Below are positions 44,567 through 53,740 of a stretch of DNA of 64,000 nucleotides, piece after piece. The notes beneath the pieces were generated by a model that saw nothing but the letters and a program-made list of their open reading frames with translations, made no database searches and had not been told where the DNA came from. Every line of letters begins with the position of its first letter. Positions within the stretch are counted from its first letter, which is position 1. Origin of the DNA: Serripes groenlandicus (taxonomy: Eukaryota; Mollusca; Bivalvia; Cardiida; Cardiidae). The translations under genes and the position numbers were made by a program. Where the stretch lies: NCBI GenBank assembly GCA_031761405.1, contig JASEVX010000345.1, positions 64,501 to 128,500 of the forward strand, given 5' to 3'.

Positions 44567-45537
44567 CATCACAGCAACCAGTCATTACACTTGCAATTCC
44601 AGCCACCATTAATGCACCACAGCCATTACCAAAACAGCCAACATCCATTACACCAGCAGTCTTGGCCACCAATAATGCACCACAGCCATTATCAAAACAG
44701 CCAACATTCATTACACCAGCAATCTTGGCCACCAATAATGCACCAACAGCATCACATTCTCAGCAATTATCAAAACAGCCACCACTCATAACACCAGCAG
44801 TCTCTAGCATACAGCACATGTCATCTCAAAATCATGATGCCATTCCCCTGCCAAGTGGTATACAGCCAGTTCAATCTACAACCCCTCTTATTGCTGCATT
44901 GCCATATTTAACAGCCAACTTAAAACCACAATATACAGCATCACACACACACGAAGCGTTCAATGCACCTGATACTCTTTTTCAACAGCAACCACAATAT
45001 TTCCAGCCAGACATGGTTTCATCCTTACAATCACCCAGTCAAACCACAACACAGAACTTGTACCAGAACAATGGGAATGTGTACTGTGACTGGGATTTTA
45101 ATGCCAGTGCTTCGGAGTACATTGCACACAATTTGGTCACAGACACAATTAAAACTGCAACAGATTCGAAAGATTGTTCAAAATGCATGCATTACATAGC
45201 AGCACTTGAAGAACGTATAGCTTCCTTGGAAGAAAATGTGCAAGCTCTACTAGCCTCAAACAACCAACATATACCAATGGCATCAGCATCATTTACAAAA
45301 CAGGCAACACAAGCTTTACAATCATCTATAATAAAATCTCCAATAAAGTCTGTAAGTTCTGTAGCATCTGCATCAAACAACCAACATGTAACAATGGCAT
45401 CATCAGCATTAACACAACCAGCAACAACAACACAAGCTTTACACTCGATAAAACATACTCCAATTAAGTCTTTTGTAAGTTCTGTAGCATCTGCAGGCCA
45501 CTCAACAACAGCTAATCTGGACAACGCTAATAAACAT
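44567..45537 (+). CDS. BEN-domain protein, low-complexity and coiled-coil exon
   Basis: Open frame ending at donor CAT|GTAAGT in phase with the BEN exon at 46.2 kb. Proposed start is acceptor AATGCAG (44561-44566), five bases beyond the end of a HINE element. The frame also stays open upstream into that element, so the 5' edge is uncertain, and the first in-frame ATG after it is at 44818. Content: three to four imperfect 21-residue units of the type KQPTxITPAVLATNNAPQPL, a Gln/Pro/Ser/Thr-rich stretch, CSKC then the heptad-like MHYIAALEERIASLEENVQA (about 45180-45245), and repeated ASNNQH-MAS-A and KSPIKS / KHTPIKS motifs. A coiled coil before a BEN domain is typical of BEN-domain transcription regulators. 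The gene runs antisense inside the HERC1-like intron; further 5' exons may exist. No ortholog symbol can be assigned. Confidence 0.65.
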
Positions 45538-46159
45538 GTAAGTAACATTTATAAGGTGCAAGGTCAAGGTCACATTTGAAGGTCAAATGTCAAACCTATT
45601 GAAATTCCTTTCTGCTTTTTATTTTTAAACCGATGCATGGATTATCATATTGTTTGGCACACATGCTGTCATGATAAGAAGGTGCGTGGCGATCAATAAC
45701 CATGAAGGTCAAATGTCAAACTTCTTGAAATTTGTTTTTTGTTACAAAAAATAGCAAGGTTTAACAAATCTAAATAAGATTGCTTTTAGTTGATCAATTT
45801 AGGGTTTCCAGTTTTCTATTTCTCCATCACACAAACAGCTCTCTAGCTTGATAGGTAGGGTGATACTTAGGGATTCATCGTAATATGAGCCGCCTGGCGT
45901 AAAACCCAACTATGTGGCATCTGCGTAAAACATCGATCCAGGTCAGTCTGTGCAATTATTAGGGCCAAACCTTTCTGCCTCACAGAGATGAAGGTATAGA
46001 GAAATTATTCTAGAAACAGAAATAACATAAGAAATGAAAAATGTTTGCATGGATTGTGAATGCAGATCAGGGTTGATACTTTACGCCATGCCAAGACCAC
46101 ATTGTTGGTTTTCTCATGATGAGGCTTGATCATATGACGATGCATGTTTTTTTCTTCAG
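45538..46159 (+). other. BEN gene intron
   Basis: Contains AAGGTCAAATGTCAAAC twice (45577, 45704) and, at 45880-46130, an old palindromic MITE (ATATGAGCCGCCTGGCGTAA ... TTACGCCATGCCAAGACCAC). No exon seen. Confidence 0.5.
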
Positions 46160-46379
46160 GATGAAGATGTCATAAAAATTGACCTGCTGCCAGGTTATGG
46201 TGTGAAAATCACGGTTCCTCAATTAGACCTGTGTCTTCGTAAGGCAAAAGGAAGTGGGACCGCTCTGGCCAGATTGTTAGTCAATGTCTTTTTTGATGAC
46301 AAAACATTGGCTGAATGTTCAGTAAGAGGAACGAAATCAAAACCTGCTCTTGATAAAACAATCATGAATGCAATTATCA
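46160..46379 (+). CDS. BEN domain exon
   Basis: Acceptor TTCTTCAG, donor ATCA|GTAAGT, 220 nt. Reads DEDVIKIDLLPGYGVKITVP, QLDLCLRKAKGSGTALARLL, VNVFFDDKTLAECSVRGTKS, KPALDKTIMNAII. The helix pair with GSGTALARLLVNVFF, then L-xx-S-xxG, and the ALD--IMNAI helix are hallmarks of the BEN domain, which binds DNA and mediates repression in chromatin-associated proteins. Phase 0 at the start joins the previous exon, and phase 1 at the end joins the next. No disabling change. Confidence 0.85.
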
Positions 46380-47010
46380 GTAAGTTATTAATATATCGAT
46401 TGTACTAGTTATATTTTGTCCGATAACATTTCATTGTTTCTGTGTTTTTAAGATTACCTGAGCTGAAGGTGATCTATTCTCATTACCTATCATCCATCGC
46501 AAACTTTTAGCTTAAAACATTAACTTCTTAACCACTGTACCAAATTTGTTCAAACTACAGGAATTTTCCTCTGCAGGTGGTTGTCTTTTAAATTTGCTAA
46601 ATTTAAATTCTTTCTCTCAGACTTTGCTTGTTAGGTTATACTCATAACTCATTAATCCGGACACTTTGGTTACCGGAAAAAAAAGTCTGTATTGCGAATT
46701 TTCTGAATTAATGATTTTGGATAGAAATGTTACCAGCGCAAAATTTTGATCTTAGCCTAACAATAGGAGACTAAGGATGGGACTCAATATTTATAGTGCC
46801 GATTTATAATAATAATTGAGGTGTCTTAAGCTAAATTTATAACGGGGTCCGGTTTAACAAAAAGAAAGATAATGGTAAAATACAAAGGCTTTGTCTATCC
46901 ATCTGTGTATCTTTCAAAGGAAGTTTTCCATTTTAAAGTTTGAGACGGGTTTGAATGGGAAAAAATATGTCAGTTATTCACCGAGTTATGATCACATATT
47001 TTTCTTTTAG
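46380..47010 (+). other. BEN gene intron
   Basis: AT-rich, with no recognised repeat or exon. Confidence 0.45.
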
Positions 47011-47072
47011 GATATGTGTGGGAGAAGCGTAACTGCTCAGAAAAAGATGTGGTCCAAGCCATTAACCTCTAG
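47011..47072 (+). CDS. BEN domain C-terminal exon and stop
   Basis: Acceptor TTCTTTTAG, then (A)GA TAT GTG TGG, giving RYVWEKRNCSEKDVVQAINL then TAG. YVWEK--CSEKD-VQAIN is the final helix of BEN domains. The codons after the TAG (CADTRANLK in frame) resemble the tail that follows INLK in related proteins, so the TAG may replace a Lys codon and shorten the protein by a few residues. No obvious polyadenylation signal was picked out. Confidence 0.75.
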
Positions 47073-47259
47073 TGTGCAGATACAAGGGCAAATTTGAAGA
47101 CAACCTGCAAAAAGACTTGAGGGCAAAAACGGATAACATTCTATATATATATACACATAAATGATGTGATAAATAAAAAAAAAAATATTTTTTGTGAATT
47201 ACATTACAATCCTATTTTTTTTGCGGCAGCTGTTTTGGCCATCAAAAGAGACTTTATAC

Positions 47260-47520
47260 TCAACTTATATGTCACATGTCACATATAAGTCACTTATAAG
47301 TTATTGTAAAACCTGACTTATATGTCGCATATAAGTGACTTATATGTCACATATAAGTGACTAGTTGTCCAATATAAGTGACTTATATGTCACATATACT
47401 TCACTTACATCTAATTTGCATTTAAAATACATATAAGTTACATATATGTGACTTATAGGTTAATTTTCTATGTGAAGTATAAGTACATATAAAAATGGCA
47501 TATAAGTGACGTATAAAACT
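47260..47520. repeat. Palindromic short tandem array
   Basis: Many overlapping copies of ACTTATATGTCACATATAAG T and close variants. Each unit is nearly self-complementary, so the array can form alternative hairpins on either strand. Confidence 0.75.
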
Positions 47521-47539
47521 TTTTAATTTGGTAAGGGAG

Positions 47540-47680
47540 AGCACTTTTTCGATAAACAATCGTGGCAAAAGGCAAAAGGAGAAATTGCTCATAATGAGCA
47601 ATTTCTCCTTTTGCCATAATGTTTTCAAAAGGCTCCCGCTTCATAGACATCAGAGAGGGTGACCGTCTATATGTGTTTTA
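47540..47680 (-). repeat. TTAA-type MITE, partial
   Basis: Intact centre CAAAAGGAGAAATTGCTCAT AATGAGCAATTTCTCCTTTT G; outer arms decayed (CGCTTCATAGACATCAGAGA). Confidence 0.7.
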
Positions 47681-47733
47681 CCTTAGATCTCTTGAAGCAA
47701 CACTTGATTTGTTATTATATTTAGGGGCTTTAC

Positions 47734-47832
47734 CTTAGATCTATTGAAGCAAGCAGCAAGGCCATGATCTGAATACCAGCACAGGCTTCGTAACATACCA
47801 CTACCTATGTAAGTCTGTAACAAACTACCATC
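47734..47832 (-). CDS. HERC1: HERC1-like last WD40 exon
   Basis: Acceptor TTATTGCAG and donor AAG|GTAAAG flank 99 nt reading DGSLLQTYIGSGMLRSLCWY then SDHGLAACFNRSK. It matches the part of HERC1 just after the WD40 repeats (DGS-LQT--IGSG ... G-AAC-NRSK in the vertebrate protein, from memory). The phase fits the 43.4-kb exon, which starts DVIVLHY. Its 3' end and donor are repeated about 42 bp further on (47690-47712). Confidence 0.75.
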
Positions 47833-48880
47833 CTGCAATAAATTCAAACCAATTATAATGTTTACCTGATAAGTTGTTATAAAAGACATCTACTTTGAAA
47901 ACATCTGCAGAAAGTGTTTGTAACATCTTGGTTAAAAGAAGAATACGCTTGATACAGAGTGGGAAACAAAGTAGAAATAGATGAAAAATGTTGTAATTTT
48001 ATTTTCCAATGAAAAAAAGATTATTCCTTCATGTGCCGTTTTCTACATGAATTCCAATTTAAAACAAGTTACCTATTAGGGTAAAAATCGCTCTACTAGC
48101 TATCACATATTTATTTTCCGAATTGTAAAATAATAATTCTTTCAAAGGATTTGCTTTCTATTCCAAATTAAAAGGATATTCATTGCAAGTTAAAAGAAAC
48201 TTCCTACAAAATACATGTATGTAGTCTCTTTAGTTGTTAATATCTTATTTTTATACTCATTTTATAAATTTTCATTATGAGTAATTCCTTCTTTTTCACA
48301 ATGTTTACAATAATTTCCTCTTGGCACATGTCTACACTGAGTGACAGGAAGGATTTTGGACACACAGTATGTGATGTGAAGCTCTCTGATGTCTTCATGG
48401 CTGATGAGTTAACTGTTGACTGTGTCTTTTTAACAATTAATTGTTAATACACCAGTATAACGCGATATTAGGTGTCCAAGGTCTAGCATCACACGTTGGA
48501 ATCGAATCACGAGTAACCATTAGAAAATTAAAGCAATCACAAGTAATATGCCTCAACATGCCAAAACCGGATACTCGTTAATCTCCACATTTTAACTGCA
48601 TGTAATGGCGATGAAAAATGTCTCAAAAGCTAATCTATTTTAGCAGGCCAGAATTTGGTGTCTATATGTGCATGTACTGTTGCTGTACTATGAATATAAT
48701 CCTCCCTTGATTTGATTTCGAAATTGGCTTATATAGAGGGTTGTAAAAAACAAACTCATTCCAACCGCCATTTGCAATGTGCGCTTGTTTTGAACGCATC
48801 TGCTGCTTTCAAATGGATAATGAAACAATGTCTCCTTTCCTTACATTTTTATCTCTTAGAAGAAAATTAATTCTCAAAAC
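47833..48880. other. HERC1-like intron
   Basis: Apart from the duplicated exon fragment at 48309-48413, AT-rich sequence with no gene or repeat that I can support. Confidence 0.4.
48309..48413 (-). pseudogene. Duplicated fragment of the 35.5-kb HERC1-like exon
   Basis: Reads SSAMKTSESFTSHTVCPKSF then LSLSVDMCQEEII. It matches residues 16 onward of the 35.5-kb exon with about ten base differences over roughly 100. It lies upstream of the 47.8-kb WD40 exon, so it is out of order for the protein. AG (GTCAACAG) and GT (ATT|GTAAAC) dinucleotides flank it, but the first third of the exon is missing. Confidence 0.7.
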
Positions 48881-50060
48881 CACGTATTTATAGCTTTAAA
48901 TGCAGATGTAGCAGACAGCGTTTGAAAACATTGTGAGAAAAAGATAAACTGCATGTTATTAGCATAATCAGTTAACAGCGATGCAACCTTTCCTTTCTAT
49001 TCCTCACATTTTTTCTAGTTTCAAAGTTGTTAAGCAAAGGAAAAATAAAATATGTATGTTTATACCATTTAAAATCCTTTTCAATTCAAAGTTAATTTAT
49101 CCAATTTCAAACAAATGTAGTCATTTCTCCTTTTGTCACAACACTATCAAAAAAGTCTGCTGCAGATGCATCAAAATGCGTGTGCAAATGGGTAAGCTTG
49201 AAATCAATTAAGTGAACTTTACTTTTCGTTAATCATTGAAGCATAGCAATTTCCCTCCGCCAAGGAGCTACTTCATAAACAAGAGGGCCATGATGGCCCT
49301 GGATCGCTCACCTGATTTTTTTTTTTTCACTTTAGCCATATAAGCCCGCCCCCTGGCGGCTATAGTTTCCGACCAATCAACTTGGCTTGAAGGAATCTGA
49401 TAGAGGGTCACCCTAGGAACATTTCTACAAAATTATTTGAAAATCAGCCTGACCCTTTTGGAGGAGAAGATTTTACATTGTGTTGTGGAAATGAGAGCGT
49501 CGTCACCCAATGTGGCTGAATATCCAAGTGACCCTCCCACCTGGAAAATATTCAATTATAATTTAAAAGGTTTTATTTGAACATTTCTACAAAATTATTT
49601 GAAAATCTGCCAACCAGTTTGGGAGAAGAAGAATTTTGAAGTTTTTTTCATTTCGTTGCCATGGAAACCAGAATTCTGCATGGATCCCAAAAATTTGAAG
49701 GAAATCTGGTGAGGTCATTAAGAGGATGCTTTCTGTGAAGTTTCATCCCAATTGACCCACTGGTTACTGAGGAGAAGAAGTTGACGCACGACGCACAACG
49801 GACAAAAGGCGATCACAATAACTCACCTTGAGCAAAGCTCAGTGAGCTAAAAAAAAATTATGTGCAGTTTAGTCACACAAGCAGCTTAGACATTGGATCG
49901 TAAATTTGACATTAATTTATATGGGAGTTTTTCATTTGTCGCAGCTCTCATCTCATCCGGTTAATAGTGACGTAATTCACCTTGATGTTTACTGCCTGGA
50001 CTAGAAAAACACCCGACACCGAGAAAACTCTTTGTTCTATTTTGGCACTTTTATATTTTT
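48880..50060 (+). repeat. Related copy of the pogo-like element interior, split by a HINE
   Basis: 48890-49250, 49855-49990 and 50005-50060 match 50355-50640, 50690-50830 and 51135-51190 in the same order. Shared strings include AAATGCAGATGTAGCAGACA, ATTAATTTATATGGG and TTTTTCATTTGTCGC. The 49279-49850 family-A element has no counterpart in the second copy, so that copy serves as an empty site. Confidence 0.75.
49279..49850 (+). mobile_element. HINE-like element, family A, with an empty-site counterpart
   Basis: Head ACAAGAGGGCCATGATGGCC; tail ACTCACCTTGAGC-AAA-GCTCAGTGAGCTAA. One unit is replaced by about 105 bp of unrelated sequence (49477-49585). Flanks join as CTTCATAA / AAAAAAATTATGTGCAG. 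The related locus at 50.69 kb reads CGTCATAAAAAAAGAGTACGTGCAG without the element. Confidence 0.85.
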
Positions 50061-50094
50061 ATAGGATAAGAAAATTAATTAGGAGCAATAATAC

Positions 50095-51444
50095 TACCGT
50101 ATATCCGCGGCCATAAGTCGAATTTTTGAGACTCAAATTTTGGTGTTGAAGCAGGGACTCGACTTATGACTGAATGACAATCTCTCCTAAGGCTATATTT
50201 TACACGCGACAAACAGTTTTAGGGCTAATGCAAGTCGGTTGTAACTACAGCCTATTCCAGGAGAAATTACAACTGTTTTGCATATAACCATCGAGTTGTC
50301 CAGAGGTACCTCATTGTAAATTGTGTGTACAGTACAGTTACTACCACGTATTTGTAACTTTAAATGCAGATGTAGCAGACAGTGTTGGTAAACGTTTTGA
50401 GAAATAGAGATACTGCTTTTTATCAGCGATGCATCCTTTCCTTACATTTTTTTTTATCTAGTTTCAAAGCCGTAAACAAAGGAAAAATAAATATCATACC
50501 CTTTAAAATCCTTTTTAATTCAAAGTTAATTTGTCCAATTTAAAGAAAATGTAGTAATTTCTCCTTTTGTCAGAGCTCTATCAAGAGAAGTCTGCTGCAG
50601 ATGCGTATAAATGCATGTGAAAATGGGTAAGAGTGAAATCTATATAGACCTTTATTTCCGCAAACCATTTTCCCCAACAAATGAGCTACGTCATAAAAAA
50701 AGAGTACGTGCAGTTTAATCACACAAGTATTACTAAGCTAATAGGATCGTAGATTTAACATTAATTTATATGGGTGTTTTTCATTTGTCGCGTCTCAATC
50801 CCAGCTGGTAAATTAGTGACGTCATTTATTTGAGCCCTGTGTTTTTCACGCGACAAACAGTTTAGTTATAGGGCTAATGCAAGTCGGTTGTAACTACAGC
50901 CTGTTCCAGGCGAAATTACAACCGTTTGCATATAACTATAGAGTCCAAACTTCTTTCCATAGACCTTTACAACCCTTGTCTTCACCACTCTGTGAATTAC
51001 ACACACTTTTAATAAACTTCGTCAATGCAATTACTCATTCCTGTGTTTGTTTTACTTTTAACTAATCATTTTTTGAAAACATTGAAAGGATTAATTTTCA
51101 TGTGTGAAATCGGACAAATGTGTCTTAAGGGTTGACATCGACAAAACCCTTTGTTCGAGTTTCGCGCTTTTATTTTTATAGATTAAAACATATATTAAGA
51201 AATTTGGACTAGTTAGTTGGTTTGGCTTATTTGGATTTATAAAATCAGGTTTGTGCATTATTATCATAATGTATCGTTATCCAGTTTTATATCGAGAATT
51301 TTTTTTTTTTAATTTTTTGCTGAAATTTTTAAAAAGTCGACCCCCGACTTATGGCTGGGAGTAACCTCAAAACCGCCGAAATTGGGGTCAAACTGGACCT
51401 TCGACTAATGGCCGAAGTCGACTTATGGCCGCGGATATACGGTA
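50095..51444. mobile_element. pogo-like TIR element (non-coding)
   Basis: Inverted terminal repeats CCGTATATCCGCGGCCATAA(GTCGA) at 50097 and, inverted, at 51442, each next to TA (TSD). Subterminal GTCGACTTATGxC motifs recur inside. This style of end (CCGTATAT...ATAAGTCGA) is seen in pogo/Tigger-like elements (recall). No transposase frame. The interior contains a diverged copy of sequence also present at 48.88-50.06 kb. Confidence 0.65.
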
Positions 51445-51445
51445 C

Positions 51446-51522
51446 TTGAATGTGATCGCACCGGATACATGTCCTCTCAGTACAAAATGTACTTTGGCTT
51501 GGGACTTTGTGGTACCTCCATC
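51446..51522 (-). CDS. HERC1: HERC1-like WD40 exon ending at a transposon
   Basis: Acceptor GTTGACAG, then in phase DGGTTKSQAKVHFVLRGHVS then GAITF. The VLRGHVSGAI string is the entry of a WD40 blade. The reading frame ends at CAA|GTACCG, where the T of the donor GT belongs to the TA duplicated around the pogo-like element at 50.1-51.44 kb. The rest of the blade (expected before the 47.8-kb exon) was not found in this window, so an exon may be lost or diverged. Confidence 0.55.
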
Positions 51523-51589
51523 CTGTCAACATGGAACATAGTGAAACCCCTTAGGTTAAATAAAACATAACATACATGTAGCACAATAC

Positions 51590-51900
51590 AAAATGCTCAT
51601 TATAAGCAATTTCTCCATTTGCCACAATGTTTTGAAAAGTCATCTTCTACAGAGGCATTAGAAAGTGTCTGTATACAGTAAAGGGTTTACACAAAAATAA
51701 TTGTTTAAGAAGTAGGTTTTAGGATTCAGATGCCTTGCTTAATCCATCCCACATTCATTATAAGTGATTTCTCCTGTTGTTACAATGTTTTGAACTCCAC
51801 AAAATTATTTATACAATCATTTAAATACATTTTCCAATTGTTTTCATATATGATATCCAATTCATCTGCTGAAGAAGGTTGTATGTGATGAATGGTTAGT
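51590..51900. repeat. TTAA-type MITE fragments
   Basis: CTCATTATAAGCAATTTCTC C (51594) to GTCTGTATACAGTAAAGGGT TTA; second scrap 51750-51900 with ATTTCTCCTGTTGTTACAAT. Confidence 0.5.
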
Positions 51901-51931
51901 GAAAAACCAAACCTCTACTGAATTAACTTAC

Positions 51932-52028
51932 CTGAAAGTTATGTGATGAAGCTAGGGGAGACAACTGAGATTCAAGACTAGTTATTTGAGGTACACTTTT
52001 CACGTATACACTCCCATCATCACATCCA
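51932..52028 (-). CDS. HERC1: HERC1-like WD40 exon
   Basis: Acceptor GTTTACAG and donor CAG|GTAAGT bracket 97 nt. In the phase set by the preceding exon it reads GCDDGSVYVKSVPQITSLES then QLSPLASSHNFQ. The start completes a WD40 blade (GCDDGSVYV). The rest is a polar linker of the kind found between blades of large WD40 proteins. Splice sites are strong and the frame is open. Confidence 0.7.
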
Positions 52029-52524
52029 CTGTAAACAAACAAGATGTATTTTGTTATTAAACACCCCATATACCCAGAGTTTGGAACAAAATTGGGCCAA
52101 AGATCAATGTCAAGGTCACACAGAACATTTAAGCAAAAGTGGAAAAAGCTTGTACACTTACCTGATATGAAAGCCTTTGCTCAGAAGTGTCAAAATGTAT
52201 GGCCAAAAACAAACAGACAGACACAAAAGAAAGGACAAACACTATTTACACAGACATATATGAAGGTTTACTAACTGGCATTAGTTGAAAACATTGTGGC
52301 AAAAGGAGAATTTGCTTGTTTTGAGCAATTTCTACTTTTGTCTCAATTTTTTCAAAGTCGTCTGCTGCAAAGGCATCAGAAAGCGTCATAACAATACTTC
52401 TAGGTTTTTGCCAGAAGTTACATCTGGGTCCATACTATTTGCAAGTTGAACAGTGAAGTTTCTGGCAAGACTTTGTACATGAATTTATGTAACTCATTTG
52501 TAGAGTCACAATGACCAGTGAGTA
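52029..52524. other. HERC1-like intron with MITE fragment
   Basis: 52288-52390 is a TTAA-MITE half (GTGGCAAAAGGAGAATTTGC ... GTCGTCTGCTGCAAAGGCAT). 52080-52260 resembles a decayed HINE 3' part (CAAACAGACAGACACAAAAG). No other exon. Confidence 0.45.
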
Positions 52525-52779
52525 TCAACCCTTCCCACCATACAACATATCAGCAGCAGACAGCTTTGAAAATATATTGGCAAAAATGTGAAAATCTCTA
52601 CAAATGGCAGTTTGATTATTATTAAATAAAGTTGAAAACATTGTGGCAAAAGGTGAACTTGCTCATAATGTTTCCAACTTGATGCAATAATACTTGTTTT
52701 TTTCTTTTATTAATAGAGTTTCAATATATGTTTTCAAAGTTGTCTGTAGCAGATGTGTTGTATGAGGGAAAGGGGTTAA
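52525..52779. mobile_element. TTAA-type MITE (left end decayed)
   Basis: TCAACCCTTCCCACCATACA at left, GTATGAGGGAAAGGGGTTAA at right. Both ends carry the CATACAACA-type terminus, so this copy looks like a recombinant of two right halves. Confidence 0.65.
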
Positions 52780-52902
52780 ATAAGTTGTGTAGATTCTGAA
52801 TAAACTCAGCATATGAATAGGTTGATCTGATCTAACACTTAAGAGTTACTTTCCACAATAACAGGTTTTTACCTTGCTAGCAGAACAAACTCAATTTTAT
52901 AC

Positions 52903-53105
52903 CTTGCTAGAAGTAATCTTTTCTTGTCTCCTTTTCCTAGAACTTCACACCATTGTACACATAGCACAGCTGAGCCATGTTTCAGATCATGGAGTAATGT
53001 TAGACCATCTCGGCCAGTTGACCATGCCTTCATGTGAGAATCACCCACAGCACAAGTCAGTAATATATGGCCAGTGGGGTCCCACTTCATGCAATTCACG
53101 GAGGA
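52903..53105 (-). CDS. HERC1: HERC1-like WD40 exon
   Basis: Acceptor TTTACAG, then an open frame reading SSVNCMKWDPTGHILLTCAV ... DSHMKAWST ... LKHGSAVLCVQWC ... KRLLLA. This is a full WD40 blade (CMKWDPTG, MKAW) plus the first strand of the next. The donor is GCAAG|GTATAA. Joining to the 52.0-kb exon gives LLLAS-GCDDGSVYV in frame, as expected for a WD40 blade. A second identical donor context (CTAGCAAG|GTA) lies 30 nt downstream and keeps the frame open, adding ten residues. No disabling change is seen. Confidence 0.75.
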
Positions 53106-53184
53106 CTGTAAATAGATAATATTACTTGTTCATTCGTCTATTTTTGACAAAATCACCCTGTGGATTATTTCCTTAAAATCTAAC

Positions 53185-53487
53185 TGTGCCTCGGTAGCTC
53201 AGTTGGTAGCATGCAGACTCTCAATCCAAGGGTCGTGAGTTTAATCCCCAGCTCTCCCAACATTTTTTCAGACATTTGACAAAAGTCACTGTGACAAGTG
53301 TCATTCGTCTTAGACTAATGGGCTAATAGTTAACAGTTAATGTGGAAAAGCAGCCAGCTGCTTGTAAAAACTGTTGTGTGGAGTACTGGTGTGAGATAGC
53401 CAGGACCCACATGAGTAGGTGACTTGGCAACTGTGGTATGACTGAAAACTTGTTGAAAATGGAGTTAAACTCCAATCAATCAACTTG
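53185..53487 (+). mobile_element. tRNA-derived SINE, family 1
   Basis: Head GCCTCGGTAGCTCAGTTGGT AG (A box), GGTCGTGAGTTTAATCCCC (B box); body with TAATGTGGAAAAGCAGCCAG and GAGTACTGGTGTGAGATAGC; end GGAGTTAAACTCCAATCAAT CAA. The head no longer folds as a functional tRNA. Confidence 0.85.
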
Positions 53488-53516
53488 ATAAACTCACCCA
53501 TATCTAAATGTAATAA

Positions 53517-53740
53517 TTAACCCTTTAACACATCCAGACACTTTCTGATGCACCTGGAACAGACGACATTTGAAAACATTGTGGCGTAAGGAGGAATTGC
53601 TCATAATAAGCAATTTCTCCTTTTACACAATATATTCAACTCCTTTCAATAATTAAACTTTCATTTATAGAGATTGTTCTCATGTTTTCAGAGTGGCCTG
53701 CTACAGATTTGTTGTATGTGGGAAAGGGAGGGATAATTAA
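53517..53740 (+). mobile_element. TTAA-flanked MITE
   Basis: TTAACCCTTTAACACATCCA ... GTATGTGGGAAAGGGAGGGA TAATTAA. Centre GAATTGCTCATAATAAGCAA TTTCTCC. Confidence 0.75.

Noticed and set aside
44373..44735. 120-codon minus-strand frame
   Set aside because: Antisense of the (GACG)/(GACA) tract and BEN-gene repeats; no independent support.
53185..53260. Possible tRNA gene (A box TAGCTCAGTTGGTAG, B box GGTCGTGAGTTTAATCC)
   Set aside because: The body and end are shared with copies at 18.9 and 54.9 kb, and the head does not fold as a cloverleaf; it is a SINE.
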